A stretch of DNA of 64,000 bases, taken from Leeuwenhoekiella parthenopeia (lineage in GTDB: Bacteria > Bacteroidota > Bacteroidia > Flavobacteriales > Flavobacteriaceae). A model generated the notes under the pieces. That model saw nothing but the letters and a program-made list of their open reading frames with translations, did not search any database and had not been told where the DNA came from. Position numbers and translations under genes: made by a program. Positions 49,657-59,581 of this stretch are shown here, in pieces. Location: assembly GCF_020782115.1 (NCBI RefSeq), contig NZ_JAJGMW010000008.1:1-64000 (forward strand), in the 5' to 3' direction. Positions within the stretch are counted from its first letter, which is position 1. Each line of letters opens with the position of its first letter.

Positions 49657-51077
49657 AAGTATTTTTTAAACCGTTTTAAGAATTTCAACTTTTTGGAATA
49701 GGGGGCATACCTGATGTTCAAATCGAGCCAGGTGGCCTTATAAACTATAGATTTTTGGTGTGAAAAGGTATCAAATGAGTGTCGTCCATGATAAGCACCC
49801 AGACCACTTTTTCCTACACCTCCAAAGGGAAGCCTGGGATTTAAAAATTGCGATACGACATCATTAATTACCCCGCCGCCAAATGAAAGTTCATTTAATA
49901 CCTTGTTTTTTAAAGCTTTATTCTTTGAAAACAGGTATACGGCCAGTGGTTTATCGTATTTCTCGATCCAGTCCTGTATATCCTGATGGGTTTTATAGCT
50001 TAAAACAGGTAAAATGGGGCCGAAGATCTCTTGTTGTAAGACTTCTGGCAATTCACTTAGCGGAATGTTTGGATCAAGTACTCCCATATCGAGAATGGTG
50101 GGAGCCAGGTAGTTTTCTGAAGCATCGGCATCTCCGCCATATACCACCTGCTGATCCTCAATTAAGCCCTTGAGACGTTCAAAGTTTGATTGATTAATGA
50201 TGCGGGCGTAGTCCGGTGATTCTTTGGGAGCTGGACCAAGAGCTCTTTGCAGTTCTGTTTTTAGCGCAGCGAGAAGTTGATCTTTGCTGTTTTCAGAAAC
50301 CAGCAGATAATCTGGAGCGATACAGGTTTGCCCTGCATTTACGATCTTGCCCCAAACAATGCGTTTAGCAGTGAGTTCGAGAGGTGCAGTCTCGTCTACG
50401 ATACAAGGGTTTTTACCACCCAACTCCAATGTGACGGGCGTAAGATGCTTTGCTGCCGCCTCATACACAATCTTACCTACTCGGGAGCTTCCGGTAAAAA
50501 ACAGATAATCCCATTTCAGGTTTAGCAAAGCTTTAGCAACCCCGGCATCTCCCTGCACGACGTCAACATAGCCGGGTTCAAAAACTTCGGTTATTATTTT
50601 TTCTAAAACGGAAGCCGTATTCGGCGTGAGTTCACTGGGCTTTACTACAGCCGTATTACCCGCAGCGATTGCCGACATTAGTGGCGCCATTACCAGCTGA
50701 AACGGATAATTCCAGGGAGCAATGATGAGTACATTACCAAAAGGCTCCTTATAAATTTTTGAAAGCGAAGGAAAATTTACCAGACTTGGCAAAACATATC
50801 GGGGTTTTGCCCAGCTTTTACAGTTTTTAATCAGGCTTTTTAATTCCAGCAGAACGATCAGGAATTCACTGAGTTCGGTTTCATAAGCGGGTTTTCTAAA
50901 GTCCCGGTGTAACGCATCACAAATTTCTTCTTCATAACGCAGCAGCACATCTTTTAAGCGTTTTAAATGCAGAATGCGGTAATGAACATCACGGGTTAAT
51001 CCTTTATTGAAAAAGAGCTTTTGTCTCGCAGAAATGGCCTGTAGATCGTTTGGGGAATTTTGAAAACTTGTGGTCAA
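49653..51077 (-). CDS. Aldehyde dehydrogenase family protein
   Basis: 474 aa, class 3-like NAD(P)-dependent aldehyde dehydrogenase. Motifs: IIAPWNYPFQL (~118-128), FTGSSRVGK (~194-202), E218 in ELGGKNP, catalytic C252 in NAGQTCIAPD and a PFGGVGKSG hinge near 415. Cytoplasmic oxidation of fatty or aromatic aldehydes is likely; the substrate cannot be read from sequence. The only plausible start is TTG at 51077, as an in-frame stop lies four codons before it and no ATG is near. Length is normal. Confidence 0.93.
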   Translation of the reverse strand: MTTSFQNSPNDLQAISARQKLFFNKGLTRDVHYRILHLKRLKDVLLRYEEEICDALHRDFRKPAYETELSEFLIVLLELKSLIKNCKSWAKPRYVLPSLVNFPSLSKIYKEPFGNVLIIAPWNYPFQLVMAPLMSAIAAGNTAVVKPSELTPNTASVLEKIITEVFEPGYVDVVQGDAGVAKALLNLKWDYLFFTGSSRVGKIVYEAAAKHLTPVTLELGGKNPCIVDETAPLELTAKRIVWGKIVNAGQTCIAPDYLLVSENSKDQLLAALKTELQRALGPAPKESPDYARIINQSNFERLKGLIEDQQVVYGGDADASENYLAPTILDMGVLDPNIPLSELPEVLQQEIFGPILPVLSYKTHQDIQDWIEKYDKPLAVYLFSKNKALKNKVLNELSFGGGVINDVVSQFLNPRLPFGGVGKSGLGAYHGRHSFDTFSHQKSIVYKATWLDLNIRYAPYSKKLKFLKRFKKYF

Positions 51078-51139
51078 ATTGTTATTTTAAGAATTTAGGG
51101 TCTTTCATATACGTTCAAACGGAAGCTTTGGTTTTAATC

Positions 51140-51649
51140 TTACTTTTTAAATAGGCTGGCCGTAACTAAAACTTGCCCCAGATGTCTCTGGCTGTGTTCG
51201 GCAGCATGAAATAAAAGACCTAATGTTGTTGAAGGTAAAGCTTTTCGGCCAACTTTTCGTTCCTCAAGTAGAATCGCAGTATTAAGCGTTTTAAAATAAG
51301 CCAGAGCTTCGGTTACTTTGTGCTCAAAAGCCGCAATCAATTTGTCAACACTGCTATTTTCTTGCTCAGTTCCTTCGTTTCTTAAATACTCAAACTGGGC
51401 TTCAGTGAGGGATTCCCCTTTGGCATAGGTCATCATTCGGTCTAAAACTCCGGTGAGGTGTTGCAGATGAAAACCCACGCTGGCTCTTCCAGCGGGTTTT
51501 GACCACAAGTGTTGCTCATCAAAGTCTTCAAGCCACACCGGTAATTCTTCACCAGTCTGCAATAAAGCATGCGCTGCAGGTTGCAGAAGTTGGGGGATGT
51601 CTGGGACAGGCCCACGCAGCCAGACTTCAGGTTGCCGGTTCTTTTTCAT
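51140..51649 (-). CDS. DinB family metal-binding protein
   Basis: 169 aa. Four-helix DinB fold with candidate metal ligands in GFHLQHLTGVLDRMM (~60-74) and LLFHAAEHSQRHLGQ (~145-159). DinB-like superfamily members include thiol-dependent transferases; no substrate can be assigned. Preceded by an AT-rich gap from the DUF5686 gene and followed by the aldehyde dehydrogenase gene on the same strand (62 bases). Confidence 0.88.
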   Translation of the reverse strand: MKKNRQPEVWLRGPVPDIPQLLQPAAHALLQTGEELPVWLEDFDEQHLWSKPAGRASVGFHLQHLTGVLDRMMTYAKGESLTEAQFEYLRNEGTEQENSSVDKLIAAFEHKVTEALAYFKTLNTAILLEERKVGRKALPSTTLGLLFHAAEHSQRHLGQVLVTASLFKK

Positions 51650-51729
51650 CTAAATAAGATTTTAGTTTATACCAATCATCAATTTTTAAATGCTTTTCGT
51701 GATATAATGCCCTTTATGGGCTTTCCGAA

Positions 51730-54198
51730 TTAATTCGTTGAAAGTTTAAAGCCCAAAACAACCGCCTGCTCGCTTCCGCCTTCAAAAAAAGAATGCACAT
51801 AATCAAGCCTGAAAAACTTGAATTTGCCAAAACCCAGATTGTCTAAGCCCAGATTGAATTCGGTATAGGGCTTATTTTCTAAAGTGGAAAGCGTGTGCAC
51901 ACCTCCAATTAGATTAAGATTTAACGCGCGTATTCCCGGAATCTTACCCAGGATAAAACCTTTAAAGTTGTGTTCTACATGTGCTTCAAAAAAGCTGTTC
52001 CTAGTGCTGTACTCGTAATAGGGCATATTGTTGAAACCGGTAAGACGCGTATCCCTGAAATTGAGGTAGGTTCGGTTGCCGTTAAAATGCTGATAATCTA
52101 TAAAAGGGATTCCATCTGCATTAAAAAAGGTGCCGCCGCTAAAGGCATATCCCAGTATCCCTTTGTTCCTCAGACTGAGTTCCTGGCGTAGTTCGGCTTT
52201 TATTTCGGTGAAATTATACCGCTTGTCGCTACCTGCAAATGCCTGCTCAGCACCCACGATTAAAGTAGGGTATTTAGACTCATCCAGATTGAACTTACCA
52301 TCAGGATAACTCATATATTTTTGGTCAAAATGAATCACCGCCTGCAGATTTAACTTCGCCAGACTGTGTTTGCTAAAAGCCGCAGTGTTGAAATCATCCG
52401 GTGCCAGGGGATTGTTTGAAGTGTACCCAAAATCCCAGTTAAAAAAGGTCTGATCTGTGGTGTTAAACAGCGGACTGCGCTGCTCATAACCCAGTTGGGC
52501 GCTCAATTGCAATCCATTTACCAATTCTTCGCTATAGGCCAGACGCACAAACTCCAGATCATAGAGTTTTATGTGATTACGCTTCCAGATGAGGGTAGAG
52601 AAGGAGTTGCCCAATCTGGTGATGGGTTCTTCGGCATTAAATTGCTGTGCTTTGATACCTCCTGTAAGTGACAGCACACTTCTGCTGGTTCGGTTGAAGC
52701 GTTTGGCAATACGACCCGTAAGCCTTAAGCGCTCATCATCCAGTCCATAATTAGCCTGCCCCGATACACTAAAAGCCTGCTTGTAATCTTCGGTCCAGCT
52801 GTTGTAAGACAGGCCGGCAAAGGCGTTAAAGCCCTGAACCGTATTAAAATTGATCGTTTTAATGGGGCTATCATAACTCAGCCTCCATCTTTTAAATGAA
52901 TTTTGATAGCTATAACCCAGAATGGGATCGACAAGGCTAAACCGGTTTCTTACCCGATCAACGGAATCTTTATACGGTTTTGAGTTGCGCTTTTCCTGCA
53001 AGCTGTCTTTAAAGGTGTAATCGTTGCGCTCCTCAAGTGTAAGCGGTACCGGGCGTGCCAGTTGCCAGAAAACCGAATCCTTTTTATTGGCTTCAGGTTT
53101 AAAACTCAGCACTTCGCGCGTAAAAGTGCCCCGTTCAAAATTCGGGTTAAAATCGTAATTGCTGTATACTGCGGTAAATCTTCCGTTACCGCCAAAGCCC
53201 AACATTTTAAAACTGAAGTCGATATTCTGGGAAATTTTGACCCACAATTCGAGATTGACGTCGTACTTAAAACTGTGTTTAAATCCCAAGGATTCAATAA
53301 ACGGAACCTGAATCGCTGCTCCATTGGTAGTAAGGTCTACACCATAAAGCTGCCAGTCGTCTTCTACGATGTAAAGCGTTCCTCTAAAAATGCGGTCGTT
53401 TTCCCGTTTTGGGCTGACACTGATTTTATTGATGAGTTTGGCGCCTTCGCGAAAGGCACCTTCCAGTTTATAGGTGTAGTAATTAAAGGCGTTGTCAGCA
53501 AGAGGTGAGACCAGTTCGGTATTGATTTCAAGGGTATTGTCGTAGAATGAAAATTCGGCTTCCTGAGCGCTGTTAAAACTGAAACCGTTATCATCGCCAC
53601 TTACTTTACTGGCTGTGATGGTTTCTTTAAAATCGTCCGGCTTTCGCACAGCGATTTTAGAAAGGGTTTCGCTCAAATAGACAATACCGCTTCGGGTAGA
53701 ATCGAGCCCGCCACCCAGATCGCCTATGTCCTGCCCGAAGAATTTTTCAGGGGCATTTTCTACGCGCCAGATTCCGCGGGAATAAAAATCTGCGGTATAG
53801 GCGTTTTTCTTTTCAAGAATTTGAGGTTTTTTGGCAATTACAGCCCGTATAATACGATCTGCAGGATTAGACTGAGCGTCTACAACCACTTCATCAAGTG
53901 ACGTAGTTTCAGGCTTTAAAGTCACATCGAGCACATAGGGAAAGCGTTGCGGCTTAATTTCAATTTCCTGTTTGGTAAAACCTAAAAATTGAAAAACCAG
54001 CGTATAGGTTCCCGGTTTGTCAAGTTGCAACTGGTAGGTTCCCGAAGCATTTGTCGTGGTGCCCAGAGTGGCGTCTTTGACGTACACATTTACGTAAGGC
54101 AGGCTGTTGTTGTCTGCATCGGTAACCAGACCGGTGACCTGAGCCTGCAGCGTAAAACTGAAAAGCAGCAGCGCGAAGAAAAGTAGTTTTTGAATCAT
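51730..54198 (-). CDS. DUF5686/carboxypeptidase-regulatory-like outer membrane protein
   Basis: 822 aa. Signal peptide (~1-20, LQAQ), a CarboxypepD_reg-like beta-sandwich (~22-105, VTDADNNSLPYVNVYVKDAT), and then a long DUF5686 region with beta strands ending in a beta-barrel-like C-terminus typical of Bacteroidota outer membrane proteins (terminal hydrophobic strand VVLGFKLSTN). It has no TonB box or plug domain, so it is not a TonB-dependent receptor. A role in envelope assembly or signalling is possible; function unknown. Transcribed towards the DinB-like gene, from which it is separated by 80 bases. Confidence 0.85.
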   Translation of the reverse strand: MIQKLLFFALLLFSFTLQAQVTGLVTDADNNSLPYVNVYVKDATLGTTTNASGTYQLQLDKPGTYTLVFQFLGFTKQEIEIKPQRFPYVLDVTLKPETTSLDEVVVDAQSNPADRIIRAVIAKKPQILEKKNAYTADFYSRGIWRVENAPEKFFGQDIGDLGGGLDSTRSGIVYLSETLSKIAVRKPDDFKETITASKVSGDDNGFSFNSAQEAEFSFYDNTLEINTELVSPLADNAFNYYTYKLEGAFREGAKLINKISVSPKRENDRIFRGTLYIVEDDWQLYGVDLTTNGAAIQVPFIESLGFKHSFKYDVNLELWVKISQNIDFSFKMLGFGGNGRFTAVYSNYDFNPNFERGTFTREVLSFKPEANKKDSVFWQLARPVPLTLEERNDYTFKDSLQEKRNSKPYKDSVDRVRNRFSLVDPILGYSYQNSFKRWRLSYDSPIKTINFNTVQGFNAFAGLSYNSWTEDYKQAFSVSGQANYGLDDERLRLTGRIAKRFNRTSRSVLSLTGGIKAQQFNAEEPITRLGNSFSTLIWKRNHIKLYDLEFVRLAYSEELVNGLQLSAQLGYEQRSPLFNTTDQTFFNWDFGYTSNNPLAPDDFNTAAFSKHSLAKLNLQAVIHFDQKYMSYPDGKFNLDESKYPTLIVGAEQAFAGSDKRYNFTEIKAELRQELSLRNKGILGYAFSGGTFFNADGIPFIDYQHFNGNRTYLNFRDTRLTGFNNMPYYEYSTRNSFFEAHVEHNFKGFILGKIPGIRALNLNLIGGVHTLSTLENKPYTEFNLGLDNLGFGKFKFFRLDYVHSFFEGGSEQAVVLGFKLSTN

Positions 54199-54281
54199 AA
54201 ATACCTGTTAGGCACCCTTAGGAAGGTGTAATTAAGTTAAATCTCTAATTTAAAGACGTCTGCCTCAGGTATGGGTTGCAA

Positions 54282-54746
54282 TTAATTATTAAATGCCTTT
54301 TTAATTTGCCCCAGTCTCTTCTTACTATCCCGTTCTTTAATAGCCTCGCGCTTATCGTAAAGCTTCTTACCTTTTGCCAGGGCAATCTGCATTTTGGCCA
54401 GACCGCGGTCGTTAATAAAAAGCCGAAGCGGCACAATGGTTAGACCGCTGGTGCGTACTTCTTTCAGCAATTTATTCAACTCGCGACGGTTGAGCAAAAG
54501 CTTCCGGCTTTGTTTGGGATTGTGATTAAAGTAAGTGGCGTGTGAATACTCCTGAATGGTCATATTGATTACAAACAATTCATTGCCTTCAAACTCGCAA
54601 AAGCTTTCTGCAATTGAAGCTTTCCCTTCGCGTATCGATTTAATTTCGGTTCCTGCCAGTTTGATTCCCGCGGTGTATTTATCGAGAATCTCATATTCAA
54701 AGCGGGCCTTTTTGTTTTTTATATTTATGGTATTCGTTTGTTTCAT
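54282..54746 (-). CDS. smpB: SsrA-binding protein SmpB
   Basis: 154 aa. SmpB motifs: ARFEYEILDKYTAGIKLAGTE (~14-34), EGKASIAESF (~41-50) and a basic C-terminal tail (KLYDKREAIKERDSKKR). It binds tmRNA and rescues stalled ribosomes. The tmRNA gene itself is not in this window. Upstream, 297 bases of mostly non-coding sequence separate it from the divergent DUF6503-like lipoprotein gene. Confidence 0.97.
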   Translation of the reverse strand: MKQTNTINIKNKKARFEYEILDKYTAGIKLAGTEIKSIREGKASIAESFCEFEGNELFVINMTIQEYSHATYFNHNPKQSRKLLLNRRELNKLLKEVRTSGLTIVPLRLFINDRGLAKMQIALAKGKKLYDKREAIKERDSKKRLGQIKKAFNN

Positions 54747-55043
54747 CTTTGCAAATTGATAATACAGGCTTCTAAACTGCTTTTCTGAGTATATATCCTG
54801 TGATACAGCCTAAAATACACACAAAAATACGATTTTAACAAGGTCTGAGGTCGTTGCTTTAAAATCCTTTACTTTTGTGGTGTTGAAATTTTTGGTTTAA
54901 AAGGCCTAAATCTAAACCCTCTGCAGCACTTGAGTTGCGGGTTTAACGTGTGTTTATGAAAGCTCATAATGAGCATTAACAAATTAATTACCATCAAAAT
55001 AATTACAACACAGATTATTTGAGGTTAACACTATTGGAAATTG
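54747..55043. other. Intergenic region with candidate promoter and small palindrome
   Basis: No gene visible. A plus-strand TACTTTTG at 54870-54877 fits the -7 consensus for the lipoprotein at 55044 but would give a ~160-base leader. A palindrome GCTCAT-A-ATGAGC lies at 54962-54974. The leader could be regulatory, yet I see no known riboswitch or attenuator. Confidence 0.35.
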
Positions 55044-55784
55044 ATGAAACCTATTTTTCTCATTCTTTTGATAATCAGCATCAGCGCCTGTAAAGAGCAG
55101 AAACCTGCCGAAGACCTTTCGGCATCAGTAATTATTGATAATGCTATTGAAAAGGCGGGAGGAAAAATCCTGGATACCGCAACAGTTTCTTTTCGCTTTC
55201 GGGATCGATTTTACCGTGCCAGACGGGATAATGGTCTTTACGAACTGGAGCGTTGTACAGATGCTGCCTGCAAAGACACGCTAGATCAGCTTACCAACTC
55301 AGACTTTAAGCGTTTTATTAACGAGAAACAGGTTAAGCTGGCAGATAGTCTTGTGGCAGGGCTTTCGGGAAGCGTCAATTCCGTGCACTATTTTTCAGTA
55401 TTGCCTTATGGTTTAGATGCCGAAGCGGTTCAGGCTAAAAAAATAGGGGTAGATACCATAAATGGAAAGACCTATTATGAGGTGCACGTAAGTTTTGCCG
55501 AAGACGGTGGCGGAGAAGATTTTGAAGACGAGTATATGTACTGGTTTAATACCGAAAATTTTGAGGTTGATTATCTGGCGTACAATTATCATGTGAATGA
55601 AGGCGGAACCCGTTTTCGGGAAGCTATAAACCCACGGATTGTAAACGGCGTTCGCTTTGTAGATTACATCAATTACGAGCCCGAAACCACATTCCCTCCT
55701 TTAGAAGATTTAGACAGCCTTTTTCAGGCCGGAAAACTTAAAGAGCTTTCGCGCATCATACTGGAAGATGTGCAGGTCAATTAA
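55044..55784 (+). CDS. DUF6503-like lipoprotein
   Basis: 246 aa from ATG 55044 (MKPIFLILLII) with lipobox ISISAC; a TTG three bases before it is not needed. The mature part has a beta-rich DUF6503-like fold (NTENFEVDYLAYNYHVNEGG, RFREAINPRIVNGVRFVDYI), which is similar to LolA/LolB-like beta-barrels that bind lipids. No reaction known. Overlaps the convergent histidine phosphatase gene by four bases at the 3' end. Confidence 0.8.
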   Translation: MKPIFLILLIISISACKEQKPAEDLSASVIIDNAIEKAGGKILDTATVSFRFRDRFYRARRDNGLYELERCTDAACKDTLDQLTNSDFKRFINEKQVKLADSLVAGLSGSVNSVHYFSVLPYGLDAEAVQAKKIGVDTINGKTYYEVHVSFAEDGGGEDFEDEYMYWFNTENFEVDYLAYNYHVNEGGTRFREAINPRIVNGVRFVDYINYEPETTFPPLEDLDSLFQAGKLKELSRIILEDVQVN

Positions 55785-56326
55785 TCAAAAGACCAGTCGT
55801 TGTAGTCCTGCAATTCGGCTTGTGCCGCACCATTCTTGATTTTTACGATATAGAGATTGCCAAATAAACTGTCGTCAATTTCACCATATTGGTCTTCGCC
55901 AAGAATGCTGTTTACAAAAGCCGGAGTGGTGTTGCTGTGGCCCACAATCAAAACCGTTTTTCCTGCAGTTTCCTGCTTAAATTTGTCATCATAAAGATTT
56001 TGCGCATCATAAATAGTTAATGCTAAATCATTAGCCTCGGCTACCGGCATTGCCGTTTTACGGGTTCGCACAAAATCGGTACTGTACACCGCGTCAAAAT
56101 CAACATCTTTCAAAGTCTGCGCCCAGAACTCGGCACGCGCCAGTCCTTTATCTGTAAGATCAGGATCTGTACCGGCATCAGGGCCTCGCTCCTTATCTGC
56201 GTGGCGTATAAGATAATAGGTCGCTTCCGTTACCGGGATCTCAGCCTTTGCCGTTTTTGGAGAGGTATTTTTACAGCTTAAAAGGGCTGCTAGGAATAAG
56301 ATGAGGAGAGTTGTCGACGATCGCAT
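55781..56326 (-). CDS. Histidine phosphatase superfamily lipoprotein
   Basis: 181 aa. Signal with lipobox ALLSC (Cys ~18). Histidine phosphatase core: YLIRHADKERG (~37-47, catalytic His in RHA), STDFVRTRKTA and VLIVGHSNTTP (second His). The RHG triad is here RHA, as in the SixA-like branch. Likely exported and acting on periplasmic phosphoesters; the substrate is unknown. Confidence 0.88.
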   Translation of the reverse strand: MRSSTTLLILFLAALLSCKNTSPKTAKAEIPVTEATYYLIRHADKERGPDAGTDPDLTDKGLARAEFWAQTLKDVDFDAVYSTDFVRTRKTAMPVAEANDLALTIYDAQNLYDDKFKQETAGKTVLIVGHSNTTPAFVNSILGEDQYGEIDDSLFGNLYIVKIKNGAAQAELQDYNDWSFD

Positions 56327-56442
56327 AGTTCTTGTTTTAAGTAAAATTAACGCTTGTCCCGCAAAGATTAGCTTTTTGTTGGCGCAAATACTTCATTATT
56401 CAGGGTAATTTTATTCTAGTACTAATCAATAAACTTAAAGCT

Positions 56443-56628
56443 ATGAATAGTGATCAATTAGAAGGAAAGTGGAAACAGGTAAAAGGAAAATTTAAAGAGG
56501 AGTATGGTGATGTCACTGACGACGATACCACACACGCCGAAGGTAAATTTGAACAAATGCTTGGAAAACTTCAGGAAAAAACCGGAAAAACCAAAGAGCA
56601 AATCAAAGAATGGATTGACAAACAATAG
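56443..56628 (+). CDS. CsbD family stress protein
   Basis: 61 aa, MNSDQLEGKWKQVKGKFKEE followed by AEGKFEQMLGKLQEK and KEWIDKQ. The small, charged, Gly/Lys-rich CsbD fold is produced under general stress in many bacteria; molecular role unknown. A rho-independent terminator follows at 56657-56683. Confidence 0.93.
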   Translation: MNSDQLEGKWKQVKGKFKEEYGDVTDDDTTHAEGKFEQMLGKLQEKTGKTKEQIKEWIDKQ

Positions 56629-56656
56629 GTTAATCCTCTTATTATAATTGGTGATT

Positions 56657-56683
56657 GGGCTGTCTGTTAAGGCAGCCCTTTTT
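56657..56683 (+). terminator. Rho-independent terminator after CsbD gene
   Basis: GGGCTG at 56657-56662 pairs with CAGCCC at 56673-56678 (two more pairs inside), followed by TTTTT. A standard intrinsic terminator for the CsbD message. Confidence 0.85.
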
Positions 56684-56761
56684 CGTGCAGGCTTTTTATG
56701 ACCAAATTGCAGCCGATCTCATTCGTTTTTATTGGTTTTGATGCTGTATTTTCGCAGCATT

Positions 56762-58054
56762 ATGCGCGCGGTTAAAACTTTTTCGGTTCCCCAAAATGAT
56801 GATCTCCCGGAGCGTCTGCTTCACTGGGCATCGCAGGATTCCGTAAGCTGTTTACTTACTTCAAATGCGCACAAAAGCCGCTACGGCAGGTTTGAATTGC
56901 TTCTGGGAGTAGGGGTTAAAACCGATTTAAGCTGCACGGCTTCAAACGCATTTCAACAACTTTCAGAGTACCGCTTGCAAACTCAGGATTGGATTCTGGG
57001 ATTTTTGACTTATGACTTAAAAAATGAAGTCGAAATGCTTCAGTCTGATAATCCTGATGCACTTTATTTTCCCGATCTCTATTTCTTTCAACCTTTAAAA
57101 CTTGTGAAACTTAAAGCGGAAGGGCTTCAGTTTTTGTATTTACCGGAAGTGGCGCACGAAATAGATACTGACTACGAGACCATTTTTTCCGCAGATTTTC
57201 AGGATTTACAGACCGAAGCTTTAGAAACACCTAAAATTAAAGTGCGTTTCAATAAAGATGCCTACTGTGCTCAGGTTTCGCAAATGCTGGAAGAGATTAA
57301 ACGCGGCACGATTTACGAGGCTAATTTTTGCCAGGAATTTTACGCGGAAGCCCAAATCAATCCCATCAAAAGTTTCCTGAAGCTAAATGCGATGTCCCGG
57401 GCACCCTTTGCGGCTTATTTCAGGCTGGGGGAGCAGTATGCCCTGTGTTCTTCTCCTGAACGGTATTTGCAAAAAGCAGGAACTACGCTTATTAGCCAGC
57501 CAATAAAAGGTACTTCCAGACGGGGCCGGACTCCTGAAGAAGACTTTAGACTTAAGCAGGCTCTGGAAAACGATCCTAAAGAGCGCTCTGAGAATATTAT
57601 GATTACCGATTTGGTGCGTAATGATCTTTCACGGGTTGCCAGCAAAGGCAGTGTCCAGGTAGAAGAATTGTGCCGGATTTACACCTTTGAGCAGGTGCAT
57701 CAAATGATTACCACCGTTAGCGCTAAAATTCCATCGGGTACAGATCCCGTTTTGTGCTTGAAACATACCTTCCCAATGGGCAGTATGACCGGAGCTCCCA
57801 AGATTTCGGCAATGCAAATTATAGAAAGACTTGAAAACCGAAAGCGCGGTTTGTACAGCGGTTCAATAGGTTATTTTACACCTGAGGATGATTTTGATTT
57901 CAACGTGGTGATACGCAGTATTCTTTACAATGCAGAACAAAAATACCTGTCGTTTACGGTGGGAAGTGCCATAACGGCCCGGGCCGTTCCCGAAAATGAG
58001 TACGAAGAATGCCTCATTAAGGCCAAGGCTATGCGTAAAACACTGGAATCCTAA
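56762..58054 (+). CDS. pabB: Aminodeoxychorismate synthase component I
   Basis: 430 aa from the ATG at 56762; TTG at 56732 only adds a non-conserved stretch. The chorismate-binding core contains GTIYEANFCQEFYAE, CSSPERYLQ, PIKGTSRRG, DLVRNDLSRVA and the terminal HTFPMGSMTGAPK, FNVVIRSI. The PIKGT lysine is characteristic of PabB (4-amino-4-deoxychorismate synthesis for folate) where anthranilate synthase TrpE has PIAGT. The glutamine amidotransferase partner is not in this window. Overlaps the convergent Crp/Fnr gene by four bases. Confidence 0.88.
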   Translation: MRAVKTFSVPQNDDLPERLLHWASQDSVSCLLTSNAHKSRYGRFELLLGVGVKTDLSCTASNAFQQLSEYRLQTQDWILGFLTYDLKNEVEMLQSDNPDALYFPDLYFFQPLKLVKLKAEGLQFLYLPEVAHEIDTDYETIFSADFQDLQTEALETPKIKVRFNKDAYCAQVSQMLEEIKRGTIYEANFCQEFYAEAQINPIKSFLKLNAMSRAPFAAYFRLGEQYALCSSPERYLQKAGTTLISQPIKGTSRRGRTPEEDFRLKQALENDPKERSENIMITDLVRNDLSRVASKGSVQVEELCRIYTFEQVHQMITTVSAKIPSGTDPVLCLKHTFPMGSMTGAPKISAMQIIERLENRKRGLYSGSIGYFTPEDDFDFNVVIRSILYNAEQKYLSFTVGSAITARAVPENEYEECLIKAKAMRKTLES

Positions 58055-58686
58055 TCCAGATTAAGCAACTGTATTTTATTGCGCTGTATGTTGATGCGCC
58101 CTTCCAATTCCAGTTTTTTGAGTAATCTGGAAATCACCACGCGCGACGTATGCAGTTCGTACGCAATATCCTGATGGGTGCTGTTGAGTTCGTCACTCTG
58201 CGTAAGTTTCTGCTTATCGCGCAGATAGCGCAACAGGCGTTCATCCATTCGCATAAAAGCGATGCTGTCAAGGGTGTCGAGCATTTCTTTCAGGCGGTTT
58301 TGATAGCTATCAAATATAAAATTGCGCCAGGTTTTATATTTAGAACTCCATTCTTCCATTTTTTGGATGGGAACCATAATCAAAACGGTATCGAGCTCTG
58401 CAATGGCACGAATCTCACTTTTGCGCTGCCCACGGTTAAAGGAAAGCGTGAGAGCGCAGGTATCGCCTTTTTCCAGAAAATAAAGCAGGAGTTCGTCTCC
58501 ATCGGGATCTTCGCGTAATATTTTGATCGCCCCGGAAATGAGCAGCGGCATCGCGGTAATATACTGACCTATATCCATCAGTTTATCGCCTTCTTTTACC
58601 TCGCGCAAGCTTCCGGCTTCATTGATTTCTTTCAGTAATTCCGGCTCAAAAATGTGCCCGTAATGCAGTTGTAGCAATTCTTCCAT
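58051..58686 (-). CDS. Crp/Fnr family transcriptional regulator
   Basis: 211 aa. Cyclic-nucleotide-binding-like beta-barrel (~15-110, GDKLMDIGQYITAMPLLISG, DGDELLLYFLEKGDTC) and C-terminal winged helix (~160-200, STHQDIAYELHTSRVVISRLL). No CxxC or 4Cys Fe-S ligands, so it is not an Fnr oxygen sensor. The ligand is unknown. A divergent 129-base gap separates it from the YebC gene. Confidence 0.9.
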   Translation of the reverse strand: MEELLQLHYGHIFEPELLKEINEAGSLREVKEGDKLMDIGQYITAMPLLISGAIKILREDPDGDELLLYFLEKGDTCALTLSFNRGQRKSEIRAIAELDTVLIMVPIQKMEEWSSKYKTWRNFIFDSYQNRLKEMLDTLDSIAFMRMDERLLRYLRDKQKLTQSDELNSTHQDIAYELHTSRVVISRLLKKLELEGRINIQRNKIQLLNLD

Positions 58687-58815
58687 AAGGGTAAAAATAA
58701 GGTGAATGTGGTGATATATGCTGAATTTTTTCCGTCTTAAATTTTAAAAAAGGGTTAAAGTACTGGCAAAAAAGCTCCAAAATTTTATATTAAGACGAAA
58801 TCAAATTGAATTTAT

Positions 58816-59580
58816 ATGGCTGGTCACAGTAAATGGGCAAATATCAAACATCGCAAAGGCGCACAGGATAAGAAGCGCGCAAAACAGTTTACCCGCGCAA
58901 TAAAAGAGATTACAGTCGCTATTAAAGAAAATAACCAAAATGGCGATCCTGATTCGAATCCGGCACTTCGTAATGCGATTCAGAACGCCAAAGGGGTGAA
59001 TATGCCTAAAGACACCATCGAACGTGCAATTAAAAAAGCGAGTGGGGCAGATGCCGATACGTATGAGCAAATGACATTTGAGGGTTATGGGCCGCACGGA
59101 ATCGCTTTTTTTATTGAATGTACCACTGACAATGCCAACCGCACGATTTCTTCGGTGCGTTCTATTTTCAGTAAAAATGGCGGAAGCCTGGGTACTAATG
59201 GTTCGCTGGAGTTTCTTTTTGACCGAAAAGGGGTTTTTACGTTAGATAAAACCGAAATAGACCGGGATTTTGAGCTGTTACAGCTTGAACTTATAGAAGG
59301 TGGTGCCGAATCTTTTGAAAATCATGAGGATGTTTTTATTATTTATACCGAGTTTACCGATTTTGGAAAAATGGCGCAACATCTGGAAGCATTGAATATT
59401 GAAACCAAAAATGCCGAATTGCAGCGCATTCCGCTGAATACCATTGAGCTTCCGCTAAAAGAATCCCGCCAAATTCTCAATTTAATCGAAAAGTTTGAAG
59501 ATGATGATGACGTTCAAAACGTCTTTCACACCTTAGAATTTACCGAAGAACTGGAACTCGCTTTAGACGAGGAAGAATAA
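58816..59580 (+). CDS. YebC/PmpR-family DNA-binding protein
   Basis: 254 aa, full length. Family motifs: MAGHSKWANIKHRKGAQD (~1-18), NPALRNAIQNAKGVNMPKDT, GYGPHGIAFFIEC and the C-terminal Glu-rich end. YebC proteins act as transcriptional regulators or, in more recent work, as translation factors that help ribosomes past proline stretches. Convergent with the MscS gene, which ends two bases after it. Confidence 0.95.
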   Translation: MAGHSKWANIKHRKGAQDKKRAKQFTRAIKEITVAIKENNQNGDPDSNPALRNAIQNAKGVNMPKDTIERAIKKASGADADTYEQMTFEGYGPHGIAFFIECTTDNANRTISSVRSIFSKNGGSLGTNGSLEFLFDRKGVFTLDKTEIDRDFELLQLELIEGGAESFENHEDVFIIYTEFTDFGKMAQHLEALNIETKNAELQRIPLNTIELPLKESRQILNLIEKFEDDDDVQNVFHTLEFTEELELALDEEE

Positions 59581-59581
59581 A